Positions 8,506 through 20,981 are shown, counted from the stretch's first letter. The stretch is 64,000 nt of DNA from Thermotoga maritima MSB8 (GCF_000008545.1 NC_000853.1:882465-946464); one strand, 5' to 3'. Notes: generated by a model from the letters alone, not told the origin. Program-made: numbers and translations.

Positions 8506-9459
8506 GTGGTTTTCTTTGATACTGGATCCTTAAAAAAGAAGGAGATAAAGGACAAATACGACATAGTTGTCGTGGGTGGAGGACCCGCGGGTCTCACGTC
8601 CGCTATCTACGCCAGGAGAGCCGGACTTTCTGTTCTGGTCGTTGAAAAGGCGATTGAAGGAGGTTACGTGAACCTCACTCATCTGGTTGAGAATTACCCG
8701 GGTTTCCCGGCCATCTCCGGAGAAGAGCTCGCCTCGAAATTCAAAGAACACGCTGAGAAGTTCGGTGCAGACATATACAACGCCGAAGTCGTTAAGCTGG
8801 AAGTCCAGGGAGACAAAAAAGTGGTTGAACTCGACGATGGTAAAAGAATAGAGGCTCCTGTAGTGATCGTTGCAACCGGTGCGAATCCGAAAAAACTGAA
8901 TGTGCCAGGTGAGAAGGAGTTCTTTGGGAAAGGCGTGTCGTACTGCGCGACCTGTGATGGATATCTTTTCGCAGGAAAAGATGTAATTGTAGTGGGCGGA
9001 GGAGACAGCGCGTGCGACGAATCGATTTTTCTCTCCAACATAGTGAACAAGATCACCATGATCCAGCTTCTTGAAACGCTCACGGCTGCGAAGGTTCTTC
9101 AAGAAAGGGTTCTGAACAATCCAAAGATAGAGGTCATCTATAACTCCACCGTAAGGGAGATCAGAGGAAAAGACAAAGTCGAAGAGGTCGTTATAGAGAA
9201 CGTGAAAACGGGAGAAACGAAGGTACTGAAAGCAGATGGAGTGTTCATCTTCATAGGACTCGATCCAAACTCGAAACTGCTTGAAGGTCTGGTAGAACTG
9301 GATCCCTACGGTTACGTTATAACGGATGAGAACATGGAAACTTCCGTGAAGGGAATATACGCGGTCGGTGATGTGAGGAAGAAAAATTTGAGACAGATAG
9401 TCACAGCTGTTGCAGACGGTGCTATAGCCGTTGAGCATGCCGCAAAACATTACTTCTGA
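8506..9459 (+). CDS. trxB: Thioredoxin reductase (FAD/NAD(P)-dependent)
   Basis: A 317-residue flavoprotein with the FAD-binding GGGPAGLTSA motif at about 24-33 and the redox-active CATC near 147. A second dinucleotide motif, VVGGGDSA, lies near 163, and GIYAVGDVR near 285 contacts the FAD. It should pass electrons to the adjacent disulfide oxidoreductase. It starts at GTG 8506 just after the previous stop. The last ten bases overlap the 3' end of the convergent PBP2 gene. Confidence 0.95.
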   Translation: MVFFDTGSLKKKEIKDKYDIVVVGGGPAGLTSAIYARRAGLSVLVVEKAIEGGYVNLTHLVENYPGFPAISGEELASKFKEHAEKFGADIYNAEVVKLEVQGDKKVVELDDGKRIEAPVVIVATGANPKKLNVPGEKEFFGKGVSYCATCDGYLFAGKDVIVVGGGDSACDESIFLSNIVNKITMIQLLETLTAAKVLQERVLNNPKIEVIYNSTVREIRGKDKVEEVVIENVKTGETKVLKADGVFIFIGLDPNSKLLEGLVELDPYGYVITDENMETSVKGIYAVGDVRKKNLRQIVTAVADGAIAVEHAAKHYF

Positions 9460-11201
9460 TCGCTCAAAAACAGAATCACAGGTCCTTCAAGAGGATGATT
9501 GGGTGGGGGTGTTTGTTCAGACACCTTCCACCCTTTTCCTTTTATTTCCACGTCTTTCACTCCGAGAGATTCCAGAACGAGTAAAGCGTCTCTAACTGGA
9601 AGACCTCTCAGATCCGGCATGAGACCTTTTACAATCCTTATTCTTCCGTCTTCTTTCTCCGTGAGAATCTCTACGATCTCTCTGAACACCGGAGCGGCAA
9701 CCTCTCCTCCGTAGAAAGCCCCTGAGGGACTGTCCAGATGAACCAGTATCGTGTACTTTGGATCTTCAGCGGGGAAAAAACCCACAAAAAGTGAGTGATA
9801 GAGATTCCTATATTCTCCACCGACAGCCTTCTGCGCGGTTCCTGTTTTACCAGCAATCGCTATTCCCTTCACCTGAGCGAGTTTTCCTGTTCCTTCTTCC
9901 ACGACCCGGACCATCGCCTGTCTTATCACGTCTGTTGTTTCTTTTGAAAAGACCCTTCTTTTTTTCACTGGGGAATCTTTCAAAATGGTAGGTTTCACCC
10001 AGTAGCCATCGTTCGCAAAGATATTGAGAGACGCAATCAGCTGTACAGGAGTGACACCGATACCCTGGCCAATCGAGATCTCAGCCGGATCTATGAGAGA
10101 CCATTTTTTCGGTTCTCTCAGAACACCAGCGATTTCCCCTTCCATTTCGATACCGGTTTTTTCCCCAAAACCTACCTTTCGGAGCCACTCATAGAATCCT
10201 TCAACACCGGTTTTTTCTGTAATGAGCTCTCCTACCTTAACACTCATCACGTTGCACGATTTTACGATTCCCGCGGAGAAATCCACCAGACCGTGCTTTT
10301 CTATATCTCTTATGATCACAGGGAGTTGCTCTACTGGTTTTATTGAGCCTTCACATTCAACGGTGAAATCTGGGGAAGCAGAATGTGTCTCGAGAGCGAT
10401 CGCGTACACCAGAGGTTTTATCGTCGAGCCTGGCTCTATGTATCCACCGATCAAATCGTTCCAGTTTCTGGTGGTCACCATTGAGAGTATCCTGCCGGTT
10501 TTCGATTCCATCACAATCACATGACCAGCTTCTGCGGAGTTTCCTTCCACGGCTTTCGAAATGATATCGTAGACGCGCCTTTGAAGGTCAAGATCCAGAG
10601 ATAGCCAGACGTCTTTTCCGTTTTCGGGGGGGGAGTAATTCACAAGGGTGGGAGAGAGGCGGGCTCCTCTGTATCGAAGTTCTAAAAAACCCTTTCTTTT
10701 TCCTTGTAACTGATCGTCAAAAAAACCCTCTATTCCTCCCTTACCCGTTCCATCTATCACCGTTCCAAGCAGAATTCCTGTGGCGTAATCTTGAATTTTT
10801 TTTCTGGTGTATACCAGTTCTATGTTGACAAAAGGCAGCAACTCTGATTCTATCTTCTTTAACACGTCAACTTTGTCTTCTCCCTCTGTGAGTTTGAAAA
10901 ACTTATACTCCATTACTTCCTCTGCTGACTTTGTGATACCGCAGTTTTGTAAGGTTTTCTCGAGTGCTTTTATATCCCCATTTTGCCTTTTAAAAAAGTC
11001 AACATCGAGATAAGCGACGTATTCTGGCGAATCATAAACTATTTTCCTCCCCCGAACATCCAGAACACTTCCTCTCCGAGGAGGAATGGAAACAAACCAG
11101 TTTTCTCTTTCCCCTGCCAGAGGAAAGAAGAACAGATTCATGAAGGAGACTGTCAAAAATATCGCGAAGATTGCAAGCAACAGCCACAACCTTTTTTCCA
11201 T
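9450..11201 (-). CDS. Class B penicillin-binding protein with C-terminal PASTA domain (PBP2/FtsI-SpoVD type)
   Basis: 583 residues: a membrane anchor at about 5-27, then a dimerisation domain with PPRRGSVLDVRGR, and a transpeptidase domain. The three active-site motifs are present: Ser259-Thr-Ile-Lys262, Ser315-Cys-Asn317 and Lys452-Thr-Gly454. A PASTA-like domain occupies roughly 525-583 (MPDLRGLPVRDAL). It crosslinks septal peptidoglycan. Its place behind rsmH and an ftsL-like gene is the classical division (dcw) order, so an FtsI role is likely. The ATG at 11201 lies ten bases after the ftsL-like stop codon. Confidence 0.92.
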   Translation of the reverse strand: MEKRLWLLLAIFAIFLTVSFMNLFFFPLAGERENWFVSIPPRRGSVLDVRGRKIVYDSPEYVAYLDVDFFKRQNGDIKALEKTLQNCGITKSAEEVMEYKFFKLTEGEDKVDVLKKIESELLPFVNIELVYTRKKIQDYATGILLGTVIDGTGKGGIEGFFDDQLQGKRKGFLELRYRGARLSPTLVNYSPPENGKDVWLSLDLDLQRRVYDIISKAVEGNSAEAGHVIVMESKTGRILSMVTTRNWNDLIGGYIEPGSTIKPLVYAIALETHSASPDFTVECEGSIKPVEQLPVIIRDIEKHGLVDFSAGIVKSCNVMSVKVGELITEKTGVEGFYEWLRKVGFGEKTGIEMEGEIAGVLREPKKWSLIDPAEISIGQGIGVTPVQLIASLNIFANDGYWVKPTILKDSPVKKRRVFSKETTDVIRQAMVRVVEEGTGKLAQVKGIAIAGKTGTAQKAVGGEYRNLYHSLFVGFFPAEDPKYTILVHLDSPSGAFYGGEVAAPVFREIVEILTEKEDGRIRIVKGLMPDLRGLPVRDALLVLESLGVKDVEIKGKGWKVSEQTPPPNHPLEGPVILFLSDQK

Positions 11202-11210
11202 CTATCACTT

Positions 11211-11465
11211 TCACTCCGAGGGATTCAGGAGATCGAAATAGGACGAGATGTGGTAGAACTCTTCTTTGAGTGCCTGATGAGTTCTTTCCAGTTCTTTGAT
11301 CTCGATTTCGAGCTTCTTGTTGTTTTGTGTGAGGTGGAAGGCCAGAACTCCCACTCTTAAGGCGGTTACCCCCACGAACAATAACACAGCAACGAGCACA
11401 ATGGTGAAAATAAGTTGGTGCGAAAGAACAAGTACTCTCGTTCTCTGGTTTACCTTCGCTGGCAG
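11211..11465 (-). CDS. FtsL-like cell-division protein, probably started at CTG
   Basis: Encodes about 84 residues: a short basic head, one membrane helix (about 13-38), then a charged heptad-like stretch (NNKKLEIEIKELERTHQ). Size, topology and position between rsmH and PBP2 fit FtsL; sequence identity is too weak for more. The frame has no ATG, GTG or TTG upstream of GTG 11399, which would cut the protein to 62 residues and lacks a ribosome site. The CTG at 11465 lies eight bases after GGAGG at the end of rsmH, so I prefer it. ATT 11471 is a poorer option. Confidence 0.7.
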   Translation of the reverse strand: MPAKVNQRTRVLVLSHQLIFTIVLVAVLLFVGVTALRVGVLAFHLTQNNKKLEIEIKELERTHQALKEEFYHISSYFDLLNPSE

Positions 11466-11466
11466 A

Positions 11467-12427
<961 letters not shown>

Positions 12428-12542
12428 AAAAACGGTAAACAAACGACAGGCCTCTTAAAATGCCGAATTGAAGGGATTTTTGGTTGATTCATTTTTTATA
12501 TACAAGTGTGTACTAATTGAGTGGGAAAAGGAGACATTCTGT

Positions 12543-12556
12543 TGTTTCAAGAAACA
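12543..12556. repeat. Small inverted repeat upstream of the Clp gene
   Basis: TGTTTC-AA-GAAACA is a perfect six-base inverted repeat. It lies in the 254-base divergent region between rsmH and the Clp ATPase, about 40 bases upstream of the Clp -10 element. It could be a regulator site; none is recognised. Confidence 0.3.
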
Positions 12557-12569
12557 TTTACATTTTGTT

Positions 12570-12602
12570 TTATCAAACGTAAGATTTAAGTGCTAATATA
12601 AT
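12570..12602 (+). promoter_or_regulatory. CIRCE-like (HrcA) operator overlapping the Clp promoter
   Basis: TTATCAAAC, nine bases, AAGTGCTAA (12570-12596) resembles the CIRCE element TTAGCACTC-N9-GAGTGCTAA: six of nine in the left arm, eight of nine in the right, with the exact spacer. A perfect TATAAT follows directly at 12597-12602. The -35 is poor. The arms match each other less well than true CIRCE, so the call is tentative. Confidence 0.4.
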
Positions 12603-12620
12603 GAACCGGAGGTGAGAATT

Positions 12621-14998
12621 ATGAGAAACCTGAACGAAAAGATGAAGGATATTTTCGAGAGGAGCGTGGAGGATATCAAAGAAAGAAATCAGAACCTGCT
12701 TAGACCAGAGCACATTCTCCTTCAGATCCTTTACGATGAAAACGAGGCCACGAAGGTGCTGAAAGATCTCAATGTAAACGTGGAGGAAGTGATTACTGAG
12801 CTGGAGGACTACATCGATTCCCAGTACGGGATATACTACGGATTCTCCGATCAGGTCTATGTATCGAAAGAACTTTCTTACATCCTGGAGCTAGCGAGAA
12901 AGGAAGCCAGGCTTTTCAAGCAGAAGGATATAGGTCCTCTTCACTTCCTTCTGGGACTGCTGAGAGATGGTTCCACACACGCTGCACGTGTCCTGAAGAA
13001 GTACGGTGTTGATTACGAAAAAGTGCTTCAGACGGTTAAGGAGCACGAAGAAGAATACGCAGCTGAGCAGTCACCACTCACGGCTTTTGCAACCGATCTC
13101 ACAAAATTGGCAAAAGAAGGAAAAGTGGGTCCCATCATAGGAAGAGACAGGGAAATCGAGCGCGTGATAGAGATTCTCATGAGAAAAACCAAGAACAACC
13201 CAATTCTCATCGGTGATCCGGGTGTTGGAAAAACCGCCATTGTGGAAGGTCTCGCACAGAGAATCGTTGAAGGAAAAGTTCCTGATCCTCTAAAGGATGT
13301 GCGCATACTGATGGTAGATCTCGGAAGGATGATAGCGGGGACCAAATACAGGGGAGAATTCGAAGAAAGGTTGAAATCATTCCTCGATGAAGTGATGAAA
13401 CAGAAAGAAAAAACGATTCTCTTCATCGACGAGATACACACTCTGGTTGGTGCTGGCGCAGCCGAAGGAGCGATGGACGCTGCCAACATGTTGAAACCGG
13501 CCCTTGCTCGCGGTGAAATACGCGTCATAGGTGCAACACACTGGATGAGTACAGAAAACACATAGAAAAAGACAAAGCGCTCGCGAGAAGATTCCAGCCG
13601 GTGATGGTGAGAGAACCGAGTGTGGAAGAGACCATAGAGATTTTGAAGGGGTTGAAGAAAGTCTACGAGGAGCACCACAAAGTGAAGATAGAGGACGAAG
13701 CGATAGAGGCAGCTGCCAAGCTCTCAGCGAGATACATAACGGACAGATTCTTGCCAGACAAGGCGATTGACCTGCTGGATGAGGCGGCAGCGAGAGTGAG
13801 ACTCAGCGCTACAAAACAGGAAAAGGATGAAACGAAGCTTCGCGAGCTCGAGGAAAAAATAAAAGAGCTTGAAACGAAAATCGATGAGCTCACTATAAGA
13901 TCTCAGTACAAAGAAGCGGCTGATCTCAAGAAAGAACTCTTCAAGCTCAAAAATGAGTATGAAGCTTTGAAGAGTGGGAAACCGGTTGTCACAGCGGAAA
14001 AAATAGCAGAAGTGGTTGAATCCTGGTCTGGTGTTCCAGTTTCCAGAATCGTTGAATCTGAAAAGGAAAAGCTTCTGAAGCTCGAAGAGATAATCCACCA
14101 GAGGCTCGTGGACCAGGAGGAAGCGGTCAAGGTAGTGGCCGATGCCATCAGGAAGGCAAGGGCTGGAATAAAAGATCCTAACAGGCCAGTTGGTACCTTC
14201 CTCTTTCTTGGACCAACGGGTGTTGGTAAGACTGAGCTCGCAAAGACACTCGCTGAAGTGCTCTTTGGAAGCGAAAACGCACTGATACGAATCGACATGA
14301 CCGAATACATGGAAAAGCACGCTGTCTCCAAGCTGATAGGAGCACCTCCGGGATACGTTGGTTACGAGGAAGGTGGTCAACTGACCGAAGCCGTAAGAAG
14401 AAGACCGTACAGTGTTATATTGCTCGATGAGATTGAAAAAGCGCATCCGGATGTGTTCAACATACTGCTTCAGATAATGGACGATGGAAGACTCACAGAC
14501 AGCAAAGGAAACGTTGTTGATTTCAAGAACACGATCATCATCATGACGAGTAACATAGCAAGCGATCTGATACTGAACTACGTTAAAGAAGGAAAGAGCT
14601 TTGATGAGATTGAAGAAAGAGTCAGAGAAGAGCTGAAACACTACTTCAGACCCGAGTTCATAAACAGGATAGACCATGTCGTTGTCTTCAAACCGCTCAC
14701 AAAAGAACACATGAAACAGATCGTGGAAATAATGATCAGAAGACTTGAAGCGCGGTTGAAGGACAAGAATATAAAACTCACGATCACTGAAGCGGCGAAA
14801 GAATACCTCGCAGAAAAAGGATACGATCCAACGTTCGGTGCAAGACCGCTGAGGCGGCTGATAGAAAGGGAAATCGAAACACCACTCGCAAGAATGATCA
14901 TAGCAGGTGAGGTGCAGGAAGGTCAGACGGTGAGAGTGGATTACAACGGTGAAAAACTGATCCTCGAAGTTGCCAGAGAACTCGAGAAGGTTCAGTAA
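12621..14998 (+). pseudogene. Clp/Hsp100 AAA+ ATPase, disrupted by a one-base frameshift
   Basis: Two frames together form one 792-residue Clp ATPase. The first frame ends at 13565 after VIGAT; the homologous continuation [13 protein letters not shown] lies in the other frame from 13541, so one base (an A) is missing near 13536-13540. Order: Clp N-domain repeats (1-145), first AAA+ module (Walker A GDPGVGKT near 198-205, then LFIDE), a short coiled middle domain with a UVR-like stretch, and a second AAA+ module ([19 protein letters not shown]). The tail [13 protein letters not shown] resembles ClpB, and no [LIV]-G-[FL] ClpP-binding loop is visible after MTSNIAS. Start ATG 12621 follows GGAGGTG; GTG 12612 is less likely. 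The break may be a sequencing error. Confidence 0.85.
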
Positions 14999-15021
14999 GG
15001 GGCGTTAGCCCCTTTTCTTTT
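14997..15021 (+). terminator. Terminator after the Clp gene
   Basis: Stem AAGGGGC / GCCCCTT with loop GTTA, then TTC and seven T. It starts in the Clp stop codon and overlaps the last codons of convergent tsaB, whose stop lies in the loop. Confidence 0.85.
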
Positions 15022-15625
15022 TTTCCCAGTTCAATTCCGCTATGGATTTCTGAAGATACAAAGGTTCGATTTCGTAGTAGTGTATGGTCTTTTTCTCTCT
15101 GAAAAGCCTCTCGCTCTCTTCAACCAACACAGCGGGTGAGATGAGAAGGTCGTCCTTCAGGACTATTTTTGGAGAAAACTCTTTTGTGATCTCTTCCAGT
15201 TCTTCGTCAGAGACCACACTCGGCTCTTTCAGCGGATTGAGTCCTTTGTCCTTCAGATAAACCGCACAATAGTGGTAACCTTTCCTCGCTCTTCTAGCCA
15301 CGAGTACAACACCGTCAGCTGGACAGCTCTTTGCAGTCATTTCGAAGGAGTTCAGAGGAGCCACGGGTATATCGTATGGAGACACAAGCCCCACCACGGT
15401 GGCGATTCCCACCCTGAGACCTGTCAATCCTCCAGGGCCAATTCCCACTCCCACAACATCGAGATCTTTCACTTTGAGATCCAGTTCGTCCAGCAGCTTC
15501 TTTACAACAACAGGAAGAATCTCTGCGTGTTTTTTCTCACCTGTGTAGGAAATTTCAAAAAGATCTTCTCCTTTTCTCAACCCAATTCTTATTCTCTGGG
15601 AAGTGTCGAGTGCCAGAACGTTCAT
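15005..15625 (-). CDS. tsaB: tRNA threonylcarbamoyladenosine biosynthesis protein TsaB
   Basis: A 206-residue ASKHA-fold protein. It starts with NVLALDTSQ and has the GPGGLTGLRVGIA segment near 66-78 that defines TsaB (YeaZ). It forms the scaffold for TsaD in making the t6A modification at position 37 of ANN-reading tRNAs. The ATP site is degenerate, as usual in TsaB. It is last in a three-gene run behind the CDF transporter and an unknown gene, and its 3' end shares the hairpin of the convergent Clp gene. Confidence 0.93.
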   Translation of the reverse strand: MNVLALDTSQRIRIGLRKGEDLFEISYTGEKKHAEILPVVVKKLLDELDLKVKDLDVVGVGIGPGGLTGLRVGIATVVGLVSPYDIPVAPLNSFEMTAKSCPADGVVLVARRARKGYHYCAVYLKDKGLNPLKEPSVVSDEELEEITKEFSPKIVLKDDLLISPAVLVEESERLFREKKTIHYYEIEPLYLQKSIAELNWEKKKRG

Positions 15626-15634
15626 CCTCTCACC

Positions 15635-16111
15635 TCAGAACAGATTGTCTATTTCTTGGACAGAAAACGTGTACTCTCCAGGATTCCATCCTTTCGATTC
15701 AAAAAAGTACTTCATGAACTCTTCCACTAACTCGTTCCTGTTTTTCTTCTTCACTGAAGAATATGGAACGTAAATTTTGTACCAGTTTTTCTCCGATAGT
15801 ATTTTCATATCACCATAAGAATCGAGGTAGTCGATTTCCTCAACAAAGACGTTTTTCAAGTCTGTCCAGTCTCCGAGCGGGAGATCGACAGCGTTTTCTT
15901 TCGGTGTGAGAGCTTTTATGGCGAAACTTGGTACTTCTTCTCCTTCTTCCAGGACGCTGATCTTGAGAAAAATTCTTCCAATCAGTTCAGAATTCACCGG
16001 CTCGAGGCTCACACCCGTTTCGTTGAAAATCTCTTTCATTTTCTTCTCGAGAATACCAAATTCTTTTCCTTTTTTGTAGTAGAGTATTTCAAGGATGTCC
16101 ATCAATCTCAT
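15635..16111 (-). CDS. Unknown protein between CDF transporter and tsaB
   Basis: 158 residues, acidic and soluble, with no signal peptide or membrane helix and no family I recognise. Recognisable stretches are the lysine-rich N-terminus (YYKKGKEFGILEKKMKEIF) and an aromatic C-terminal end with FFESKGWNPGEYTFS. The start overlaps the CDF stop by four bases (ATGA). The gene is therefore coupled to the transporter, with tsaB ten bases downstream. Confidence 0.7.
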   Translation of the reverse strand: MRLMDILEILYYKKGKEFGILEKKMKEIFNETGVSLEPVNSELIGRIFLKISVLEEGEEVPSFAIKALTPKENAVDLPLGDWTDLKNVFVEEIDYLDSYGDMKILSEKNWYKIYVPYSSVKKKNRNELVEEFMKYFFESKGWNPGEYTFSVQEIDNLF

Positions 16112-17028
16112 TTTTTCTCTCCTTTCTTCAGGCCAAATCCTTCTTCTTCCACGTTCCCAAGTGGCTCAACGTGTATGGTTACGTCTTCTATATCGTCTCT
16201 TCTTTTCAACATTTCTTTCCTTATTTTCACGGTCAATTCGTGCGCATCTTTCACAGACATCTTTCCATCTACTTCGATATCCATTTCTATGAAGTATTTC
16301 GTTCCCACCCTTCTTATTCTCACCCTGTGGGGATTATGCACGTTTGGAAAACGTTCGAGGACGGCAAATATATCATCGTACATGTCTAACTCGGTTCTTT
16401 TCATGCCATCCATGAGTTCGTAAGCCGCTTCGTAGAATACGGAAAATGAGGTTCTCAGGATCATAATGGAAACGAAAATCGCGAGCAGACTGTCCAGCCA
16501 CCACCATCCGAAGGTTTTCATCGCAACCATGCCGGCCAGAACAGTTCCTGAGATCATTATGTCGTTTCTCATGTTCAGTGCATCACTGATTGTAGCCGAA
16601 CTTTTCAAACGTTTCCCAAGAGACAGTTTGTATAAAAAAAGAAAAGTTTTGCCTGCAACGGAAATCCCAACAACAATAAAGGCTGTCAGAGTGAGTTCCA
16701 GGGAAAACTCCTGTTTCACGAGCCTTTTGACTGATTCAACAAGAAGAGAGGCTCCTGCGTAAAACATAACGAAGGAGATTATCTTTGAGGCGATCGTTTC
16801 TGCCCTTTCATGGCCGTATGGATGCGTCTCGTCGGGTGGTTTTCCTGAAATTCTGGATGAGAGGAGTATGACAAGAGAGGTGAATATGTCGGTGGACGTG
16901 TCTATTCCGTCTGCGAGTATCGCATAGCTTCCCGTGAGAAGTCCCACCAAAATCTTCAAGACGGCAAGCACGGTGTTTCCAAGTATTCCAATCCATGCTC
17001 CTTTTTTTATCTCTTCATGCCTTTCCAA
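16108..17028 (-). CDS. Cation diffusion facilitator (CDF) metal efflux protein
   Basis: 306 residues: about six membrane helices to residue 205 and a cytosolic ferredoxin-like domain (206-306). Helix 2 has the metal motif Asp-Thr-Ser-Thr-Asp (ADGIDTSTD) and HPYGHERAE follows it. Helix 5 has DALNMRND, where the usual metal-site His is Asn. That changes the tetrahedral site of zinc transporters and may point to another ion such as manganese or iron; this is inference. The start is TTG 17028 after GAGGTGA. It lies only 22 bases past the enolase terminator, with no room for a promoter. Confidence 0.9.
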   Translation of the reverse strand: MERHEEIKKGAWIGILGNTVLAVLKILVGLLTGSYAILADGIDTSTDIFTSLVILLSSRISGKPPDETHPYGHERAETIASKIISFVMFYAGASLLVESVKRLVKQEFSLELTLTAFIVVGISVAGKTFLFLYKLSLGKRLKSSATISDALNMRNDIMISGTVLAGMVAMKTFGWWWLDSLLAIFVSIMILRTSFSVFYEAAYELMDGMKRTELDMYDDIFAVLERFPNVHNPHRVRIRRVGTKYFIEMDIEVDGKMSVKDAHELTVKIRKEMLKRRDDIEDVTIHVEPLGNVEEEGFGLKKGEKK

Positions 17029-17050
17029 TCTGAAATCACCTCAACAAAAT

Positions 17051-17074
17051 GAAGGCCCACCAAGGTGGGCCTTC
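17051..17074 (-). terminator. Terminator after enolase
   Basis: A perfect eleven-pair stem GAAGGCCCACC / GGTGGGCCTTC with loop of two bases, then ATTTTGTT on the minus strand. The T run is broken, so read-through into the CDF gene is plausible and probably needed, since no promoter fits between them. Confidence 0.8.
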
Positions 17075-17078
17075 GGTG

Positions 17079-19570
<2,492 letters not shown>

Positions 19571-19587
<17 letters not shown>

Positions 19588-19768
19588 TCACAATTTCTAT
19601 GGCCATATCCGGACATATTTTCTCACATTTTAAACATCCGATGCATTTGTTTTCGTTTGTCACGGGTTTTCCTATTTCATCGCTTGTAATGGCACTAGTC
19701 GGACAAGCCCACGCGCACAGCTTACACGCTTTGCACCAGTCGTAATTCACCACGATCTTGTAACCCAT
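19571..19768 (-). CDS. Ferredoxin-like delta subunit (2x[4Fe-4S]) of a 2-oxoacid oxidoreductase
   Basis: 65 residues with two cluster motifs, CKACKLCAWACP (about 12-23) and CIGCLKCEKICP (about 42-53). Together they bind two [4Fe-4S] clusters. In KorDABC-type enzymes this small subunit passes electrons from the catalytic core to ferredoxin. It overlaps korA by 17 bases, a typical korD-korA pair. ATG 19768 follows AGAGGGA, and oadB ends 11 bases upstream. Confidence 0.88.
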
Positions 19769-19779
19769 ATTCTTCCCTC

Positions 19780-20904
19780 TCAGCTGAGGAACATCAGAAA
19801 CACTCCTGCCACAGTGGCTGAGCCTATGACTCCCGCCACGTTGGGTCCCATTGCGTGCATGAGTATGTGATTCCTTGGATCTTCTTCCTGAGCGAGTTTC
19901 TGTGCAACTCTGGCAGAATCTGGTACGGCAGAAACACCAGCCGCTCCTATGAGCGGGTTTATTTTATCCTTCAAAAACAGGTTCATGAGTTTCGCAAACA
20001 GAATCCCAGAACTCATTGACACGATGAAAGCGGCTGCTCCGAGAAAGAATATCATCAGACTTTGGGGAGTCAAGAAAACATCGGCTCTTGCAGAAGCCCC
20101 AACTGAAAGCATGAGAAGGATCGTCACCGTGTCGAGTATGTACCTGCTGGCGGCTTCAACGAGTCTTTTCACAATCCCCGCTTCTCTGAGGAGGTTTCCA
20201 AACATGAGAGATCCAACCAGAGGGAGCGACTTTGGAATCAGAAGAGCGGTTACTATTGTTATCACTATCGGAAATGAAAGTCTCTCGAATCTGCTCACCT
20301 TTCTTGGTGGTTTCATCCTGATTTTTCGTTCTTCTTTGCTGACCAAAATTCTGGAAACGACGGGTTGGAGGATGGGAATGAGAGCGATGTAGGAATAAGC
20401 AGATATGGCTATGGGGGCGATCAATTCTGGGGATAGTGTGTTCGTTATGTAAATGGCGGTTGGCCCATCTGCACCACCTATGATGGCGATGGAAGCCGCC
20501 TGTTTCAGAGAAAATCCTAGAACCTTTGCCACAAAAAAGGTGAAAAATATTCCCATCTGTGCAGCCGCACCGAGAAAGATGGTGATCGGGTACGAGAGCA
20601 TGAAGGAAAAATCTGTGAGTGCTCCTATTCCGAGGAAGATGAGGGGAGGATAGATTCCCAGGTCAAGGCCTTTCTTTATGTAGTAGAGAAAACCGCCTTC
20701 GTTCAATATTCCCGTGGTTTCAACGGGTATGTTCGCAAGAATGATTCCAAAGGCTATGGGAATCAAAAGAAGAGGTTCTGAGTGTTTCACTATAGCTACG
20801 TAAAGCAGGGCAATGGCCACTGCGAACATGGCTATGTTTCCAAATGTGAGATGTGGGAACGCGGTTTGAGCGAAGAAATTTGCCAGGGCTGATATAATCG
20901 ACAA
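19780..20904 (-). CDS. Sodium ion-translocating decarboxylase beta subunit (OadB/GcdB/MmdB family)
   Basis: A 374-residue membrane protein with about nine to eleven helices. It contains the family signature IGGADGPTAIY (near 140) with the sodium-site Asp, and GAAGVSAVPDSARV near 328. The beta subunit couples decarboxylation of a carboxybiotin carrier to sodium export. No alpha (carboxyltransferase), biotin or gamma subunit is nearby. I place the start at TTG 20904, eight bases after AAAGGAG. The upstream GTG 20934 has no ribosome site. The head of the oadB-korD-korA unit suggests a link between 2-oxoacid oxidation and sodium pumping, unproven. Confidence 0.88.
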   Translation of the reverse strand: MSIISALANFFAQTAFPHLTFGNIAMFAVAIALLYVAIVKHSEPLLLIPIAFGIILANIPVETTGILNEGGFLYYIKKGLDLGIYPPLIFLGIGALTDFSFMLSYPITIFLGAAAQMGIFFTFFVAKVLGFSLKQAASIAIIGGADGPTAIYITNTLSPELIAPIAISAYSYIALIPILQPVVSRILVSKEERKIRMKPPRKVSRFERLSFPIVITIVTALLIPKSLPLVGSLMFGNLLREAGIVKRLVEAASRYILDTVTILLMLSVGASARADVFLTPQSLMIFFLGAAAFIVSMSSGILFAKLMNLFLKDKINPLIGAAGVSAVPDSARVAQKLAQEEDPRNHILMHAMGPNVAGVIGSATVAGVFLMFLS

Positions 20905-20953
20905 TTTTTCCACTCCTTTTGTGTTCAGAATCACAACTATTATTCTAACATGG

Positions 20954-20981
20954 AAAAAGAAGAACCCCGAAGGGGTTCTTC
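20954..20981 (-). terminator. Terminator after metA
   Basis: Perfect ten-pair stem GAAGAACCCC / GGGGTTCTTC with loop TTC, then five T, on the minus strand. The hairpin starts inside the metA stop codon. Confidence 0.9.

Noticed and set aside
8530..9450. 306-codon frame antisense to trxB
   Set aside because: Phe/Tyr/His-rich shadow of a gene with clear FAD and CATC motifs.
13536..13545. Programmed ribosomal frameshift in the Clp gene
   Set aside because: No slippery heptamer, internal Shine-Dalgarno or pseudoknot found; a simple deletion or read error explains it better.
13724..14710. 328-codon frame antisense to the Clp gene
   Set aside because: Shadow frame; the forward strand encodes the conserved AAA+ module.
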